Assembly (NCBI GenBank): GCA_021768245.1
Contig: JAETNO010000009.1
Location: 1-64,000 of the forward strand
Direction: 5' to 3'
Source of the DNA: Bacteroidaceae bacterium
Lineage (GTDB): Bacteria; Bacteroidota; Bacteroidia; Bacteroidales; Muribaculaceae
Length of the DNA: 64,000 nucleotides
Shown: piece by piece, positions 62,657 through 64,000 of the stretch
How positions within the stretch are numbered: the first letter of the stretch is position 1
Layout of the letters: the number at the start of each line of letters is the position of its first letter
The notes under the pieces: generated by a model
Seen by the model: only the letters and a program-made list of their open reading frames with translations
Database searches by the model: none
What the model was told of the DNA's origin: nothing
Made by a program: the position numbers and the translations under genes

Positions 62657-63391
62657 TTAACGGTTGTTTTTTGGTTTGCGGAAACCGCCGCGACGGGGAG
62701 CACCGTTTGATGAAGCACCGCGGGAGTCCTTCTGGTTGGAAGTGTACTGGGGAGCGAGGTCACGCTTTCCGTAGACTTCGCCACGGCAGATCCATACCTT
62801 CACGCCGATCACACCCACTTTGGTGTGGGCCTCTACGAGAGCGTAGTCGATATCGGCACGGAGTGTGTGGAGGGGTGTACGGCCTTCCTTGAACATCTCC
62901 GAACGTGCCATTTCAGCGCCATTGAGACGGCCTGAAACCTGCACCTTGATACCCTCTGCGCCGGCACGCATAGTGGAAGCCACAGCCATCTTGACAGCAC
63001 GGCGGTAAGCAATCTTACCTTCAATCTGACGTGCGATGGTAGAAGCTACAATCTGCGCGTCGAGTTCGGGACGCTTTACTTCGTAGATGTTGATCTGGAC
63101 ATCCTTGTCGGTGATTTTCTTGAGCTCTTCCTTCAGCTTGTCGACCTCGGAGCCGCCCTTACCGATGATAAGACCGGGACGGGAGGTGCAGACAGTGATG
63201 GTGATGAGCTTCATGGTGCGCTCGATTACGATGCGCGAAACGCTTGACTTTGCAAGGCGGACATTGAGATACTTGCGGAGTTTGGAGTCCTCGAGCAGAG
63301 TATCGCCGTAGTTCTTACCGCCATACCAGTTAGAGTCCCATCCACGGATAACTCCCAAGCGATTGCTGATTGGATTTACTTTCTGTCCCAT
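62657..63391 (-). CDS. rpsC: 30S ribosomal protein S3
   Basis: 244 residues with KH domain (TSRPGLIIGKGGSEVDKLKE) and C-terminal MARSEMFKEGRTPLHTLRAD. A Gly/Arg-rich tail (GAPRRGGFRKPKNNR) ends the protein. Confidence 0.98.
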   Translation of the reverse strand: MGQKVNPISNRLGVIRGWDSNWYGGKNYGDTLLEDSKLRKYLNVRLAKSSVSRIVIERTMKLITITVCTSRPGLIIGKGGSEVDKLKEELKKITDKDVQINIYEVKRPELDAQIVASTIARQIEGKIAYRRAVKMAVASTMRAGAEGIKVQVSGRLNGAEMARSEMFKEGRTPLHTLRADIDYALVEAHTKVGVIGVKVWICRGEVYGKRDLAPQYTSNQKDSRGASSNGAPRRGGFRKPKNNR

Positions 63392-63394
63392 TGT

Positions 63395-63805
63395 TTAAGC
63401 TTTAGCGTTTTTGTTATCAATTGTGTCAACAATCAATGTGACGTGGTTTGAGCGTTTGCGGATACGGTAGCCGCGGCCTTGGGGAGCGGTGCGCAGACGC
63501 TTGAGCATGGGAGCACAGTTAACGTAGATTGTGCTTACATAGAGCTCGCCGGCGTCGGCTTTGCGTTCGTTCTTGGCCTCCCAGTTGGCGATAGCCGAAC
63601 GGAGGAGTTTTTCGAGGCGGGCAGCCGCTTCCTTGTTTGAAAATTTCAGGATGCCGAGTGCACGGTTTACCTCTACCCCGCGCACCATGTCAGCGACGAG
63701 GCGCATCTTTCGGGGGGAGGTGGGGACGTTGAGGAGCTTTGCGAAAGCTACCGTCTTCTGTTCGGCTTTCCTGAGGTCGGCTGAATTTCTTTTTCTTACA
63801 CCCAT
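63395..63805 (-). CDS. rplV: 50S ribosomal protein L22
   Basis: 136 residues. VPTSPRKMRLVADMVRGVEV and GRGYRIRKRSNHVTLIVDTI are diagnostic. 3 bp before rpsC. Confidence 0.98.
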   Translation of the reverse strand: MGVRKRNSADLRKAEQKTVAFAKLLNVPTSPRKMRLVADMVRGVEVNRALGILKFSNKEAAARLEKLLRSAIANWEAKNERKADAGELYVSTIYVNCAPMLKRLRTAPQGRGYRIRKRSNHVTLIVDTIDNKNAKA

Positions 63806-63859
63806 TTTATTGTAATTCTTTTCTTTTTTACAAATGAATTAGTTATATCAGGGCCCAAA

Positions 63860-64000
63860 TTATTTCTTGCGGTTACCGGAGTGACCACGGAAGGTGCGGG
63901 TGGGAGCGAACTCACCGAGCTTGTGGCCGACCATGTTTTCAGTAACGTAGACAGGGATAAATTTGTTACCGTTGTGAACTGCGAAAGTGTGACCTACAAA
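63860..64000 (-). CDS. rpsS: 30S ribosomal protein S19 (5' partial)
   Basis: The last 46 residues run off the window edge: VGHTFAVHNGNKFIPVYVTE and NMVGHKLGEFAPTRTFRGHS. This is the conserved S19 C-terminal half. The start lies beyond the window. Confidence 0.95.
   Translation of the reverse strand, partial: FVGHTFAVHNGNKFIPVYVTENMVGHKLGEFAPTRTFRGHSGNRKK

Overview
The window is a chromosomal segment of a Bacteroidales bacterium. The evidence is a SusC/SusD pair, GLPGLI-family proteins, BlaI/BlaR1 and OmpA-type envelope genes, TAnnTTTG (-7) promoters, and cysteine-free L36 and S14. Moderate GC and the gene set suggest the Muribaculaceae, but that family assignment is an inference. No rRNA, tRNA, CRISPR array or intact insertion sequence was found.

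Layout. 1-4.0 kb: 3' part of a SusC-type TonB-dependent transporter and its SusD lipoprotein, closed by a strong terminator. 4.1-8.7 kb (+): tadA, a sirtuin, topA and an RluA-type pseudouridine synthase. 8.7-14.1 kb (-): a TPR protein, an Mrr-type restriction protein and an M3 peptidase. 14.2-20.1 kb (+): dxr, rseP, an RlmI-like methyltransferase and a dipeptidyl peptidase III lipoprotein, probably one operon. 20.1-23.4 kb (-): an unknown basic protein, a GH13 enzyme and a patatin. 23.5-28.1 kb (-): an AT-rich island with a DUF4143 ATPase, a decayed gene and a membrane-anchored AAA ATPase combining an FtsK-gamma-like helix-turn-helix with a CbxX-type motor. 28.2-35.1 kb (+): delta-prime clamp-loader subunit, an AddB-like nuclease, hemW, a degenerate GDPD-fold protein and a CpsB/PHP phosphatase. 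35.1-36.0 kb (-): a second patatin.

36.1-44.5 kb (-) is the most interesting region. It is a seven-gene operon: BlaI repressor, BlaR1-like M56 peptidase with a TonB C-terminal domain, two GLPGLI proteins, a TonB-receptor-type barrel, and two more GLPGLI proteins. Two copies of a 14-bp operator, ACTAAnnnnTTAGT, flank the promoter. I read it as a sensor-controlled envelope system in which signal-triggered proteolysis would relieve repression of an outer-membrane barrel and four secreted GLPGLI partners. Its signal and substrate are unknown. A run of eight C near the end of blaI could fuse the repressor to the sensor by a one-base change.

44.7-50.9 kb: an OmpA-family porin and transketolase (-), a 1.1-kb non-coding region with three inverted repeats, and a FucP-like sugar transporter (+). 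50.9-64.0 kb (-): a small membrane protein, then the ribosomal-protein supercluster in reverse, from rplQ-rpoA-rpsD-rpsK-rpsM-rpmJ-infA-map-secY back through the spc and S10 clusters to a partial rpsS. It includes rpmJ (38 aa) and rpmD (59 aa). Two long gaps in it (347 and 228 bp) share a short sequence.
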